DNA of 64,000 nucleotides from NCBI GenBank assembly GCA_020796225.1, contig CM036764.1:28745450-28809449 (forward strand). The letters run 5' to 3'. Both the position numbers and the translations under genes were made by a program. The stretch is from Arion vulgaris. Lineage: Eukaryota > Mollusca > Gastropoda > Stylommatophora > Arionidae. How positions within the stretch are numbered: the first letter of the stretch is position 1; every line of letters begins with the position of its first letter. A model generated the notes under the pieces. The model was not told the DNA's origin. It saw nothing but the letters and a program-made list of their open reading frames with translations, and made no database searches. Shown here in pieces: positions 1 through 10,042 of this stretch.

Positions 1-380
1 TTTCTCAACATACCACATGGTATGAAAACAGGATCGTTACTGTTTCCTTTTTTCTAGAATTGCAACTAGAATTATGTGACATATCTAATATTGCCGTTGA
101 AATTAGGTCTTTATAGTTGAATATGTCCACCGATTTTGATAACAACATATGCAGACATTCATTGATCGCATGTCTAGAACTTAACACAGATCAGCTTTTG
201 ATGTAAATGTCTGCTCTGTTTTAATACTACACACTTTTGGACCGTTTCCCTATTTCACATTCATCGTTGGTATTCATTTAAGTATAGTATTGTTAACCTT
301 TTGCAATCACACAGATTAAGTTAAATATGCAGGGCGATTTCTGCTGTGTAATTTCGATAAATGTTTCTGATTTTCTATTT
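1..380. other. No recognisable feature
   Basis: AT-rich sequence with stops in all frames. I see no repeat, transposon signature or plausible exon here. Confidence 0.5.
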
Positions 381-384
381 TAAC

Positions 385-630
385 CTCCTCTCATCCGATC
401 TATGTCTCTCCATCGTCCTCCCATCCCATCTATGTCTCTCCACCGTCCTCTCATCCCATCTATGTCTCTCCATCGTCCTCCCATCCCATCTATGTCTCTC
501 CATCGTCCTCCCATCCCATCTATGTCTCTCCACCGTCCTCTCATCCCATCTATGTCTCTCCACCGTCCTCTCATCCCATCTATGTCTCTCCACCGTCCTC
601 TCATCCCATCTATGTCTCTCCATCTATTTA
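385..630. repeat. 30-bp minisatellite, about 8 copies
   Basis: A pyrimidine-rich unit built around TATGTCTCTCCA recurs every 30 bp, starting near 401, 431, 461 and so on to 611. Units differ mainly by CATCGTCC versus CACCGTCC and TCATCCC versus CCATCCC, so the array is well homogenised. The period is a multiple of three, which makes open frames on both strands; the repeated peptides (MSLHRPPIPS-like) look like a by-product, not a protein. Confidence 0.95.
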
Positions 631-719
631 TCTATAACTTTTCTTACTTTTATTACACAATCCTGTTCGAAGAACTCAGTTGTTATTTGAGCGTGGGGGG
701 CATTATATTAGAGAATCAT

Positions 720-975
720 CATCTTCTTCTTACGCTTTATATTGACCACTTGTTAACCATTCTTTGTGATTTGTAGGTGATCTGAGCCTAAGAGAGATTG
801 TACACTGTGCAAATTATACACCTACAAGTATTCCAGCACATCCGATTTCTGCGACGCTTTTTATTTAATAAGGTAGCTTCCCTAGACTCCTACCTCAGCC
901 GCCTCTTACGACATACCTTGTAGGTCGCAGTGTTAATATTCTTTGCTTCCCCCATGGGCTCCAGCAACACACGTG
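720..975 (-). mobile_element. SINE family A, copy 1 (full length)
   Basis: Reading the minus strand, the element starts CGTGTGTTGC, passes the conserved core (GTCGTAAGAGGCG-like), has a body containing AAATCGGATGTG, then CACAAAGA(A/G)TGGTTAACAAGTGG, and ends in a short GAAGAAGA tail. A perfect 10-bp TSD, AGAGAATCAT, flanks it at 710-719 and 976-985. Thirteen A copies are visible in this window. A is non-coding and must depend on a LINE supplying reverse transcriptase; the GAA-type tail suggests a partner that recognises that 3' end (inference). Confidence 0.9.
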
Positions 976-1129
976 AGAGAATCATTTAGCGTTTGACATT
1001 TTTAAAGTATGGTTATAAAGCAACAAAATAGTGCTTTTTATTACAAATTAATAAATGAATTTTTCATAAAGTAATAAATTGATAAATTAATTTTTGTTTA
1101 AACAGTTCAGGGAAACAGAAATTTAACAA

Positions 1130-1870
1130 TTTGGATATCTTGGTCACATTATACTGGCTGTTCTGACGTACAGTCGATGATTCGGAAGATGGAGAATGGA
1201 AGGTTGCGATATGCGTGTATGTCGTCGTCTATATATATTTCCGACCTCGGAGACGCACGTGGATCTACTGTCCAGGTCATGAGGGTGTTCGTGGCAACGA
1301 GAGAGCGGACATGCTGGCATCGATTTCTGAAGAGTTTAAGATGAATAATGGGGATGTTCTTCGCTCTATTGGCAACATACTTTTGCAGGAGGACACTAAA
1401 ATAGGCGTTGAATCAATAGTCTTCTTCTTTGCGTTCGTTCTTTACGACCAATTTTAATCACTTTTTGTGATATGTTTGATCTTTGCCAAGAACGTGTATA
1501 CGTTGCACATTGGTTTGGTAGGCCCTAAACGCATAGACCTCTACACGTTTAGAACACGTGCATCCGATTTCAGCCAACTTCCTTAGTTGCCTCTTACGAC
1601 ATTCGTGGCAGGTAACAGTGGTTCTATTCTTTACACCCCAAATTTGGCCCCTGTAACCACTCCGACGAATCAATAGCGTGATTTAGGGAGTTTGGAATTA
1701 CACATTGCACAAGTAAAGCTGGATGATTGAGGGACAGAAAGAGAAGTGTGTTTAACCACCGAGCAACAGGAAACATCAGTATGCATACATTTCGAAATCT
1801 TTTTGGGGAGACTGAGCACCCTTGGTTCTGCCCGGAGTGCTGTGACGTCAGCTCAGTAACCAATAAACAA
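1130..1870 (+). mobile_element. LINE relic: RNase H domain and C-terminus, split by a SINE
   Basis: The frame near 1240-1330 reads WIYCPGHEGVRGNERADML, the C-terminal signature of the RNase H domain in RNase H-bearing LINEs (I/Jockey/R1-like groups). After a SINE insertion at 1420-1666 the protein resumes with GITHCTSKAG, then RATGNISMHTFRNLFGETE and a Cys/His segment HPWFCPECCD, typical of these retroelement C-termini. A stop interrupts the downstream part. The reverse transcriptase is absent, so this is a 5'-truncated dead copy. Confidence 0.8.
1420..1666 (-). mobile_element. SINE family B, copy 1
   Basis: On the minus strand it begins GTCGGAGTGGTTAC, continues through AAATTTGGGGTGTAAAGAATAG and the shared core (GTCGTAAGAGGC-like), and ends CGAACGCAAAGAAGAAGA. 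The perfect 10-bp TSD GAATCAATAG (1410-1419 and 1667-1676) shows it jumped into the LINE C-terminus described above. The 5' GAGTGGTTA resembles a pol III A box (GCCGAGTGG of Leu/Ser tRNAs), but I see no convincing B box. Confidence 0.92.
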
Positions 1871-2033
1871 TACTAGCTATTCCACAGTCTGGTTACAATT
1901 TGTTGCATTTATTCTTATAATTTTATTGTTCCCTTGCTGTTCTCTAATGTTATATTTCAGTAACTTGAAATTCGTAAATGTTTAAGAGAATGAAAACATG
2001 ATCATTCGTAACAAATAGATCTTAAGAGTTCAG
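1871..2033. other. AT-rich spacer
   Basis: Non-coding AT-rich DNA between the LINE C-terminus and the next SINE; no structure seen beyond the target site of that SINE. Confidence 0.4.
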
Positions 2034-2045
2034 TAGACATGAGTC

Positions 2046-2299
2046 GCCCGAGTGGTTACCGGGGCCCAAATTTGGGGTGTAAAGAATAGAACCACTATTA
2101 CCTGCCACGCATGTCGTAAGAGGCGACTAAGGAGATTTGGCTGAAATCGGATGCACATGTCCTAAACGTGTAGAAGTCTATGCGTTTAGGGGCCTACCAA
2201 ACCAATGTGCAACGAATACACGTTCGTGGCAAATATCAAACATATCACAAAGAGTGATTAAAATTGGTTGTAAAGAACGAACGCAAAGAAGAAGAAGAC
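2046..2299 (+). mobile_element. SINE family B, copy 2 (reference-quality copy)
   Basis: Flanked by a perfect 12-bp TSD, TAGACATGAGTC (2034-2045 and 2300-2311), which defines the B element from GCCCGAGTGGTTACC to the GAAGAAGAA tail (254 bp). Landmarks in order are the A-box-like head, GGGTGTAAAGAATAG, the core GCATGTCGTAAGAGGCGACT, GAAATCGGATGC, GTGTAGAAGTCTATGCGT, then CACAAAGAGTGATTAAAATTGG and the GAA tail. Confidence 0.95.
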
Positions 2300-2497
2300 T
2301 AGACATGAGTCACTGGATTCCATTTCTGTTTTCTAATACTGTTCCCTATATCATCCAGTTCATACACAGAGAGACAGTGATTTCTAAGACTTTTGTAAAT
2401 ATTTAATTTATTATAAAATGTGTTATAAATGTGCACATTTAATTTAACTGTTGTTTGGTCTTTCAACATATTTGTATTATTGTTCTTCTTTGTCTTT

Positions 2498-2512
2498 TTT
2501 TTTTTTTTTTTT
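2498..2512. repeat. Poly-T tract
   Basis: A simple T homopolymer within CT-rich sequence. It could be a decayed minus-strand poly-A tail, but no element body is recognisable next to it. Confidence 0.6.
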
Positions 2513-2532
2513 ACGCACACCGTTCTACGCTA

Positions 2533-2815
2533 CCTTGAATATATTTGAAGAAAGTACTAAGACGGCCTGGGGCTTGAATATATTTGAAGAAAGTACGAGA
2601 CGGTCAGGGGTTTTTGTCTTGAAACGGCTTGTCCAGACTGCTACGACCTCGTTAAGTTTTATAAGTAGAACTCACATGACCTGTCAGTAATGTTATCTAA
2701 GTAAAACATGCATGACCTGTCAGTGATGTTATCTAAGTAAAACATGCATGCCCTGCCTGTGATGTAATTAAGGTCCAGTACATGAAGTCCAGTTTGCATG
2801 CATGACCTGTGTTTA
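2533..2815. repeat. Short local duplications
   Basis: Two small tandem families. The first is a ~40-bp unit with GAATATATTTGAAGAAAGTA, twice (2537-2610). The second is a ~36-bp unit containing CATGACCTGTCAGTGATG, three to four times (about 2675-2810), with variable spacing. Confidence 0.75.
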
Positions 2816-3118
2816 CTGAGAGCTAAGTACCTCCGACCTTCATTGCTCGCACGGCGTTTACCAAGTGTAAACCTAAAGAAGCGGATCATAGATTTCTGTT
2901 CACTCAACTGTTATATCGAACACCTACGAATACGCTTGAGTACCTGTAACGTATACAGTCTAACGAATATAAGCAAAAAAAACTTTCAGTCAGATTAGGT
3001 GGGAAACATTTTCTAACAATTGTCAGTAACACTGCAATAACAAAATGCTGTGAAGATTATTGGTTGATAGCGTTTTTATTTGTAGTAGGATTTGTTTATT
3101 ACGTCTGTAGTTGAATAG

Positions 3119-3205
3119 TCACCAGAACAGCTCAAAGACAAAAACAGAAAACCTGGACACTGGGCAACAATCCGGTAATAGTGTGACGACAAAAGAAGTA
3201 GAAGA
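3119..3205 (+). mobile_element. Short 5'-truncated retroposon with GAA tail (family J)
   Basis: An 87-bp insert ending GTGTGACGACAAAAGAAG followed by (GAA)n and flanked by the 10-bp TSD AGTTGAATAG (3109-3118 and 3206-3215). The same 3' end recurs in the 54-bp array at about 8.03-8.21 kb. It looks like the very end of a LINE or SINE; the parent is not in the window. Confidence 0.8.
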
Positions 3206-3215
3206 AGTTGAATAG

Positions 3216-3463
3216 CTGTTATTTACTGAAAGAATATCAAGACAAGTGTGGTGTAGTTAGACAAGAACACTATGATGGTAGCCATAGAAGAATAGTAAAC
3301 CAACAATGAACCGGTGTCGTTAGTCATCACACGCTGAGAGATATACTGATGATGAGATCGGATGACTAATGGACTAATTGGTTTGATGTGCACTGATGAT
3401 GGCCCGACGACTAAACTAAACTACTTAAGTAAAGTATTGCTTATAGTTATATTTAAGTCTGAG
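3216..3463. other. No recognisable feature
   Basis: Non-coding sequence; only a local duplication of TTAAGTCTGAGTATGG (around 3454 and 3480) at its right end. Confidence 0.4.
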
Positions 3464-3477
3464 TATGGTTACATTAT

Positions 3478-3765
3478 GGTTAAGTCTGAGTATGGTTAAA
3501 AGAGAAGATGAGATATGTTGGGCACACCTTGAGGAGAAATGATCAACGAATATCAAAGCAGGCATTGAAGTGGGATGCAAAGGGTTCAAGAAAGAGAGGT
3601 CGACCTAAGGAGACCCTGAAATGAACTTTGCTGAGAGAGGCAGGAAATATCGGTCTCAGTTCCATGGAGGAGATTGAGCGAGTTGCCCAGGATAGAGCGG
3701 TATGGAGAAATTACTTGCAGACCCTATGTAACGTATAACGGTACGAGAGGAATTATTATTATTAT
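3478..3765 (+). mobile_element. LINE 3' end with (ATT)n tail
   Basis: Encodes a LINE reverse-transcriptase C-terminus: RYVGHTLRRNDQRISKQAL, then a basic GRPKETLK segment, a stop, and SSMEEIERVAQDRAVWRNYL. It ends in ATTATTATT. A perfect 14-bp TSD, TATGGTTACATTAT (3464-3477 and 3766-3779), marks target-primed insertion with severe 5' truncation. Related 3' ends occur near 8.3 kb (minus) and 11.1 kb (plus). Confidence 0.9.
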
Positions 3766-3778
3766 TATGGTTACATTA

Positions 3779-3985
3779 TAATAAACACAATGTCCGTACA
3801 CTTTTCAGACCTTAGAGTGTGAAATGACTTCACTTCACACTACTAGAGATTTGTGAGCAGGAGTTAGGAGGATCAATTCCTTTCCTCAAGTGTGGAACAT
3901 TGAGTGTGGGATTTAACCCACAACCCTCTTGTGTTTAAGTCGTCGATAACCAGACACTTATGCATTACTCTAGTCCGTCTCACAC
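3779..3985 (-). mobile_element. tRNA-derived SINE, family L, copy 1
   Basis: On the minus strand the 5' part looks tRNA-derived, with a B box-like GTGGGTTAAATCCCAC and a CTAGAGTAATGCATAAG anticodon-side segment. It is bounded by a 10-bp TSD, GGTTACATTA (3769-3778 and 3986-3995), which overlaps the right TSD of the preceding LINE, so the same target motif was hit twice. A second copy lies near 22.3 kb. Confidence 0.75.
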
Positions 3986-3995
3986 GGTTACATTA

Positions 3996-4626
3996 CCAGG
4001 TACTAATCATTGACAGAGTATGAGAGAGCAAAATATGACAGATTTCATTTAATCTTAAATGTATCAGTGTATCCATCTCAGTAAACAGAGTTCCAAATTA
4101 AAACTTGTTCTTATTTTTGTGAGTTAAAGGAAGATTTAGTTTATATGTTCTAAGTACACCGACTGGTACTTTGTTTTTTTACAAATATCTTTGGAACCTT
4201 TTTATCAGACTGAAAAACAAACAAAAAGTATTTATCCATATTCTGTAGAGAACAACATCGGAACTACTTCCTTGCAAGTTTTGGTAACGATTTCCTCCTG
4301 ATATTTATTACTACTAATTGTACATTTCGCTTTTTTAAAATCCGCAGATATTGAATATTCATTTATGAAAATCGCAACTATTAGTGACAAATTATAATAA
4401 AAATATGTATCACTACAAGGACAAAGTAATGTATCTGATAAGTTCGTCAGATAACTAAAGAACTGATTTAGCTAGCACACATCTAACATTGATAGTGGAT
4501 TGTGTTTGGGTTTTGTCAGATTTCAGTCGAAAGACATTAGAAACGGTTATGTGACACCAACTTTGGGAATAAGTTGAGAACCGCCGAGGGAAGCACCCAG
4601 AATGGGATTTGTAGCCGATACTATCT
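3996..4626. other. No recognisable feature
   Basis: AT-rich, no open frame of interest, no transposon ends seen. Confidence 0.4.
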
Positions 4627-4830
4627 GAGAAAACTGCGTGTCTATAGATTCTCAGTAAGCTCGGTAACGTTGGAGACTAGTGACTAACTTACATGACAAC
4701 AAATTGATATCTAAGTGGAAATGAGAAAACTGCGTGTCTATAGATTTTCAGTGAGCTCGGTTTCGTTAGGGGCTAGTGACTAACTTACATGACAACAAAT
4801 TGATATCTGAGTAGAAATGAGAAAACTACG
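4627..4830. repeat. 96-bp tandem duplication
   Basis: GAGAAAACTGCGTGTCTATA starts at 4627 and 4723, and a third, truncated GAGAAAACTACGG starts at 4819, giving an exact 96-bp period. The first two copies differ by scattered substitutions, so the duplication is not very recent. Confidence 0.9.
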
Positions 4831-5570
4831 GTTTCAGTTAAACTGTGAGAAACAATAAACCAGTGCCCTGGACAGACTTGATAAAACAATTAAACAATTA
4901 TACTCTTCGACCCGTGGTTCTCAACCTTTCTCATCTTGCGCCTCTTTTGAAGATGAGACAAGACTACCACACCACCAATTTTCCCCCTCATTTCCCACGT
5001 TTAATAAACTGTGATTGTTAAATCTCAAACAAAAACACACAAAAATGTTTCTCCTCCTGAGCTTTATAACAACACATTGGACTAAAGCTAACATCGTTGG
5101 CAGGGATAAATGGCTCCGGTGCTTTCCCTTGTGTTCTTAAAACACATTATTTTCTCTTAATTGGAGAAGATTTATTCCAAATTACTATTGTTTTTCAATT
5201 TTGACCTGGACTTCGACTATACATCCACCTTTTTTTTATTTTCCACGACCAATTGTTCTTTTCTCCACTCAACTTGACCACGGACGTTAGTTTGAACTTC
5301 TGATTTCAAAATTACTAGACACACGATCTCACGTACTCTAAAATCAAGGATCCCTGGGAAAAAATAAATATAGTTCAACATGATACACGAACTTGGTACT
5401 TCTGCGGTGTGATGAGAGCATAGTACCCTAACGCTACAAAACTGACCCACACCTACTCAGGTCTTCAATGCTGTTCCCTTTAACTGTTATATTTAAAAAA
5501 TCTAAATTTAAGCGACAACAATTCATAAATAACAAATTCAATAGTTAGTCTGAAAGTATAGATTATTTGA
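4831..5570. other. Mostly featureless; one possible MITE end
   Basis: GTGGTTCTCAACC at about 4915 resembles the terminus of Charlie-type hAT elements, but I cannot find the matching inverted end. The rest is non-coding. Confidence 0.25.
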
Positions 5571-5571
5571 T

Positions 5572-6091
5572 GCTTCTTCTTTGAACGCTTCATATTGACC
5601 ACTTGTTAAACCACTCTTTGTGATTTGTATGTGATCTGAGTCTTAGAGCGATAGTACACTGTGCTACCCGAGTGGTTACCGGGCCCAAATTTGGGGTGTA
5701 AAGAATAGAACCACTGTTACCTGCCATGCATGTCGTAAGAGGCGACTAAGGAGGTTTGGCTGAAATCGGATGCATGTGTCCTAAATGTGTAGAAGTCTAT
5801 GCATTTAGGGGCCTACAAACCAATGTGCAACGTATACACGTTCTTGGCAAAGATCAAACATATCACAGAGTGATTAAAATTGGTTGTAAAGAACGAACGC
5901 AAAGAAGAAGAAGAAGTACATTGTGCTAGTTAGGCGTCTACAAGTAGGCCAGCACATCCGATTTCTGCGTTTTTATTTACTAGGGTAGCTTCCCTAGGTC
6001 CCTACCTCAGTCGCCTCTTGCGACATGTCTTGTAGGTTGCAGTGTTACTATTCTTTGCTACCCTTGCGAGCCTCAGCAACACACGTGCGGA
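5572..6091 (-). mobile_element. SINE family A, copy 2, interrupted by SINE B
   Basis: The 3' part (5572-5666) and 5' part (5916-6091) of one minus-strand A element are separated by a plus-strand B element. Removing the insert and one TSD restores a continuous A copy running from CGTGTGTTGC to the GAA tail. I could not define this A copy's own TSD. Confidence 0.9.
5667..5915 (+). mobile_element. SINE family B, copy 3, nested in SINE A
   Basis: Complete B element from CCCGAGTGGTTACC to (GAA)n. A 13-bp TSD with one mismatch (GTACACTGTGCTA at 5654-5666, GTACATTGTGCTA at 5916-5928) is host A sequence duplicated on insertion. B was therefore active after this A copy was in place. Confidence 0.95.
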
Positions 6092-6185
6092 TTGGTAGAT
6101 TCGATTACTCATCTATATCGTCTGTATTAGAAAAGTTAACAAAGATGTAGTAATAAAGTGTAGAAAAAAGCGCAATATGAATAGC

Positions 6186-6640
6186 CCATGTACAAGAATC
6201 CACTAATTTAGAAAGTATGTCGCTGTACAAGAATCCACAAATCTAAAACGTAGGTCCATGTACAAGAATCCACTAATCTAGAAAGTACGTTCCTGTAAAA
6301 AAACTCTAGTGATCCAGGAAGTACGTCCTTGTACCCATGTACAAGAATCCATTACTCTAAAAAAGTACGTCCACATACAAAAATCCACTAATATAAAAAG
6401 TACGCCCATGTACAAGAATCTATTACTCTAAAAAAAAGTACGTCTTTGTCTAAAAATCCACTAATATAAAAAGTACGCCAATGTACAAAATGCCACAAAT
6501 ATAAAAAGTACACCCACATACAAAAATTCCCTAATATAAAAAGTACGCCAATGTACAAACATCCATTGATCAAGGAAGTACGTCCGTACCCAAAAAAATT
6601 TTTTTTTTAATTTAAAAAAATACATTGATCTAGGAAATGT
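6186..6640. repeat. Degenerate ~36-bp tandem repeat, about 12 units
   Basis: Units of the form CATGTACAAGAATCCACTAA plus a GAAAGTACGTC-like half recur with frequent indels. Divergence between units is much higher than in the other arrays here, implying an old array no longer being homogenised. Confidence 0.8.
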
Positions 6641-7189
6641 GTTTTGTGTAGAAGAACCGACTGGGCCAGGAAAGCCTAGTTAGACTTAACCTCATCAAAG
6701 ACGGATTAGTCAAATACCTGACCAAAATCTGAAATCATTTCACCCTCTGCTTTTGAAATCTGGCTTGGATCGTTTTCAAATCTGGTTTGGATCGAATTTT
6801 AGATATTTTATTTCGTCGTGGGGATTTTAGTGAGTTTGTTAAAATTTTGTTTATTCAAATGGCCACGTCGACAGACGGATCTTCCACGTTAAACAAACTT
6901 CAACAACTTCTTGTCTGCGCTCAGCTCCATCAAGGGCTTAGAGGCAGCAGAAATAGCGGGATCGGTACACAATGACACGTTGCGAAGTGAAATTAATGTC
7001 ATGTGATAATTCATTTTCTTCAGATATCCAGGTCACTAACATCTAGCTGCGTTGCGAAACGCGGTATTTGAATGTTCCAGTGGCATGAAAAGAGACCGTA
7101 TAGATGGCAGACTCCATCTTGAGGTTTTCAATATACTACATTTGAGAGTCTAAACCGTCTCAAATCCAAGGAAGAACTTTGGATGCTAC
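6641..7189. other. No recognisable feature
   Basis: A short open frame starting at 6787 has no recognisable domain. No repeat or mobile element ends seen. Confidence 0.35.
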
Positions 7190-7372
7190 CCAATATGGTT
7201 CGGTCCTTCTCCACAGAAATGGTACGCCACCTGTGGAGAGTATTGCGCAAAGCACGAGTTCCGTAGCTCCAGCAGCAATCTTAGGGGTTATGAACAGAAC
7301 TACTCTGTACGGAGTTGAACCACGACCTTCAGAACGTAAGACAACGATTTAACCACTTAGCCACTAAGACCT
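7190..7372 (-). mobile_element. tRNA-derived SINE, family I, copy 1
   Basis: The minus strand starts with a good pol III promoter: A box TGGCTAAGTGG followed about 40 bp later by GTGGTTCAACTCC (B box consensus GGTTCRANTCC). The body includes CTACGGAACTCGTGC and the distal part CATTTCTGTGGAGAAGGAC. Copies of this family also occur near 9.6, 13.1, 24.2, 31.1, 49.5 and 51.0 kb. Confidence 0.8.
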
Positions 7373-7732
7373 TGCATTACAGTAGCCACTGAGACATCCC
7401 ATTACAGTAGCCACTAAGACCTTCCATTACAGTAGCCACTGAGACATACCATTACAGTAGCCACTGAGACATACCATTACAGTAGCCACTGAGACATACC
7501 ATTACAGTAGCCACTGATACCTCCTATTACAGTAGCCACTGATACCTCCTATTACAGTAGCCACTAAGACCTTCCATTACAGTAGCCACTGAGACATACC
7601 ATTACAGTAGCCACTGAGACATACCATTACAGTAGCCACTGAGACATACCATTACAGTAGCCACTGATACCTTCCATTACAGTAGCCACTGATACCTCCT
7701 ATTACAGTAGCCACTGAGATCTCCTATTACAG
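7357..7732. repeat. 25-bp minisatellite growing from a SINE 5' end
   Basis: About 15 units containing CATTACAGTAGCCACTGAGA. The first unit overlaps the 5' end of the family I SINE, whose own sequence there is TTAGCCACTAAGACC; the array is most simply that SINE edge plus adjacent target amplified in tandem. Variants (GAGACATACC, GATACCTCCT, AAGACCTTCC) come in small runs. Confidence 0.93.
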
Positions 7733-8020
7733 TTTACAATGACAACATAACACTTTCAGTATGAGTCAATCAGGAAATTACTCTTACACCAGTAAACTAC
7801 CACAATTTTCACACACTCTTGTCACCTCAAACACTCCATACATTGCACACATACTCAACATCTCACACTCTTTCAGCACTTTTCCCACAATGTACATCTA
7901 ACTCAAACATTCAGAAACCATTTTTTAAGAAAACCAGATAACCAAATTGGAAGAAGTGGCTATTTCTTAGCACTGAACAAACTTCACTGTTCTCCACACA
8001 AAGTAGTTTTGCTCGACTTT
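7733..8020. other. No recognisable feature
   Basis: CA- and CT-rich single-copy-looking spacer, no element ends seen. Confidence 0.35.
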
Positions 8021-8029
8021 TGTATATAT

Positions 8030-8207
8030 ATGCATTGCTTGGTATGTATCACATCAGTGTGACGACAAAAGAAGAAGAAGAAGATGCATTGCTTGGTATG
8101 CATCACATCAGTGTGACGACAAAAGAAGAAGAAGAAGATGCATTGCTTGGTATGCATCACATCAGTGTGACGACAAAAGAAGAAGAAGAAGATGCATTGC
8201 TTGGTAA
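8030..8207 (+). repeat. 54-bp array made of a retroposon tail plus its TSD
   Basis: Three full units and a final partial start at 8031, 8085, 8139 and 8193. Each unit is ATGCATTGCTTGGTA followed by 39 bp ending GTGTGACGACAAAAGAAG and (GAA)n, which is the family J 3' end. The flanking ATGCATTGCTTGGTA at both extremes is exactly what a 15-bp TSD would look like, so the unit equals TSD plus a truncated insert. Confidence 0.9.
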
Positions 8208-8282
8208 AGAACTTTTTATCGAAACGCTGATCTAGCTGGTTTTACTATGTTAAACTAGGTTGTTTCGCGTTGTGATCTTTAC

Positions 8283-8420
8283 GGATTTTATTATATTTTA
8301 TTATATTCATCTCATACCGTTATAGATTACATATGGCCAGCAAACAATTTCTCCATATCGCTCTATCTTGGGCAACTCGTTGACTTTCTTCTATCAAATT
8401 CAGCCCAGTTGTCTACATTT
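8283..8420 (-). mobile_element. LINE 3' end fragment
   Basis: The minus strand matches the LINE 3' end at 3.5-3.8 kb (AACGAGTTGCCCAAGATAGA, then ATAACGGTATGAGATGAATA) and ends in an (ATAAT)n-like tail. Heavily decayed. Confidence 0.7.
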
Positions 8421-8424
8421 CAGA

Positions 8425-9600
8425 TTTGCTTGGATGAAACTTGTGTTATTCGAATCTGAATATGGTAGACCGTGTATCCATTAAGGGAAATCTGATGTGA
8501 GACACGCCCTTCCAGTCTGTAGTATATGACCCATAGAAGAAATGAGAAGAGGGCATGATAAGACAATGGTTTCAAGGTCAAAGGTCGCCCACACAAAACG
8601 ATGGATCTCAGAAATATCAGAGTTGGTAGAAAACACCCTATACCAAGAGCAGATCACTCGCAGGCACTTGCAAGAACATTTTTGCATACCCTTAAAGCTG
8701 AAAGATACAACAAGAACAGAACATAAATGGACATATTTCTCGCCTCTCTCAGCAAAGTTTGTTTCAGGGTTTCCCTAGGGTATCCTATCTTTCTTGAGCA
8801 CTTTGCGACCTTAACAGGTATATAACTTCAAAGCATTGTGTAGCATTATCAATCTTTACAGAGAACTATCATCGGCCATTTAAATAGAAACAAAGTATAC
8901 ACCGTGAAAAAAAGCAACAAAAACAACTACAAAAACTATTAGTACGAGTTACAATACTTTACAGACTCTTTCATTATTTCATCAAATGATAATTTGTTTT
9001 TCGTCCCAGTCATTCGATTCTCTTTTAACAAGCGTTGTTTTGATTAAACTTAACGAGGAAATTAGTGCGCTCAACGTGAGGTAATTGCAACATACATGCA
9101 TGAACGCTTCGTTCCTCTTACACTGGGAACACCAAAAAGTGAGTTCAGTCTAAGCCTATTAATTCATCGGTGATAACTCGTCCAGTCTCATTACTGGCAA
9201 ACAATCAAAGTTAACAGACCTACTAGCATGTGCTATATAGAATACGAGAAGAAATGGAGAATAAATATGAGTTCTAAAGCAATCAGACAACTCTATGAGA
9301 AAGGTAATCAAGTTGTCAGGAATGCTGGCAATGAGAGCTAAACAGGAATATGGTTAATCAAAACTTTAGTGTAGAACTAATTGAACTTGTTTGTCCGCGT
9401 TTCAGACTGGTCTCTGAAAAGATATAATCCCAAGTTGTCAAAACTGGGAATTGGTGAATAAGATCAACCAGCCTTGCAGGTTTGTCTGAAAGGATTTAGG
9501 AGTAACGCACGATCTACTACTTCCAATAAATCTCATGTTATGATTTATTAGCAACGACTAACAAGTACAACGAATAATATTCTTGTAAATTGTGTAAGAG
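8425..9600. other. No confident feature
   Basis: A 78-codon frame at 8542-8778 (RSKVAHTKRWISEISELVEN) is open but has no family I recognise. It could be transposon debris or chance. The remainder is non-coding. Confidence 0.35.
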
Positions 9601-9604
9601 GGTG

Positions 9605-9785
9605 TCAGTGACATTAAAGAATGGTTCTTGCCTTACGCCTTAATAGTACTCAGTTCGAGCCCCGTGTTGAACTTTCTGGCTATTTTCCATGGATCTCTGA
9701 TTTCAATGTAGGGAGATAACATTTCGAGCCCTATCGGAGACGGACGATAAGACTGGCCCCATGCTCACATTGAAAAGGTGAACAA
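9605..9785 (+). mobile_element. tRNA-derived SINE, family I-like, degenerate
   Basis: CTCAGTTCGAGCCCCG fits a B box, and the downstream CCATGGATCTCTGATTTCA matches the family I body (TTTCCAGAGATC in other copies). The A box is weak. Confidence 0.5.
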
Positions 9786-9944
9786 ATCATTGTCCGTTGA
9801 AAATGAGACTAGCAAGCTGGAAGTCTGCTGCTCAGGGAAAAATTATTAATACCAGGATAAAAGAAATTCTACACATTTTCCCCATTCTCAATATTACGTT
9901 TGGGACTATCACCGGCGCTATGGAGTTAGTTCCCTGTCGCTGAG

Positions 9945-10042
9945 ATCGTCATGCCTCAGTCGCGTTTTACGACATGCCTTTTAGGTCGCAGTGTAACTAT
10001 TCTTTGCTATCCTTTCAAACCCCAATTACACACGGGAGGCTC
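9945..10042 (-). mobile_element. SINE family A fragment (head and core only)
   Basis: Minus-strand CCCGTGTGTAATTGGGGTTT head, then AAGAATAGTTACACTGCGAC and the conserved core region. The 3' two thirds are missing. Confidence 0.8.

Noticed and set aside
4910..5120. hAT/Charlie-like MITE
   Set aside because: Only one possible end (GTGGTTCTCAACC) is present; no inverted partner and no 8-bp duplication.
8542..8778. Small host gene of 78 codons
   Set aside because: No recognisable domain, no splice or promoter context, and surrounded by LINE and SINE debris.
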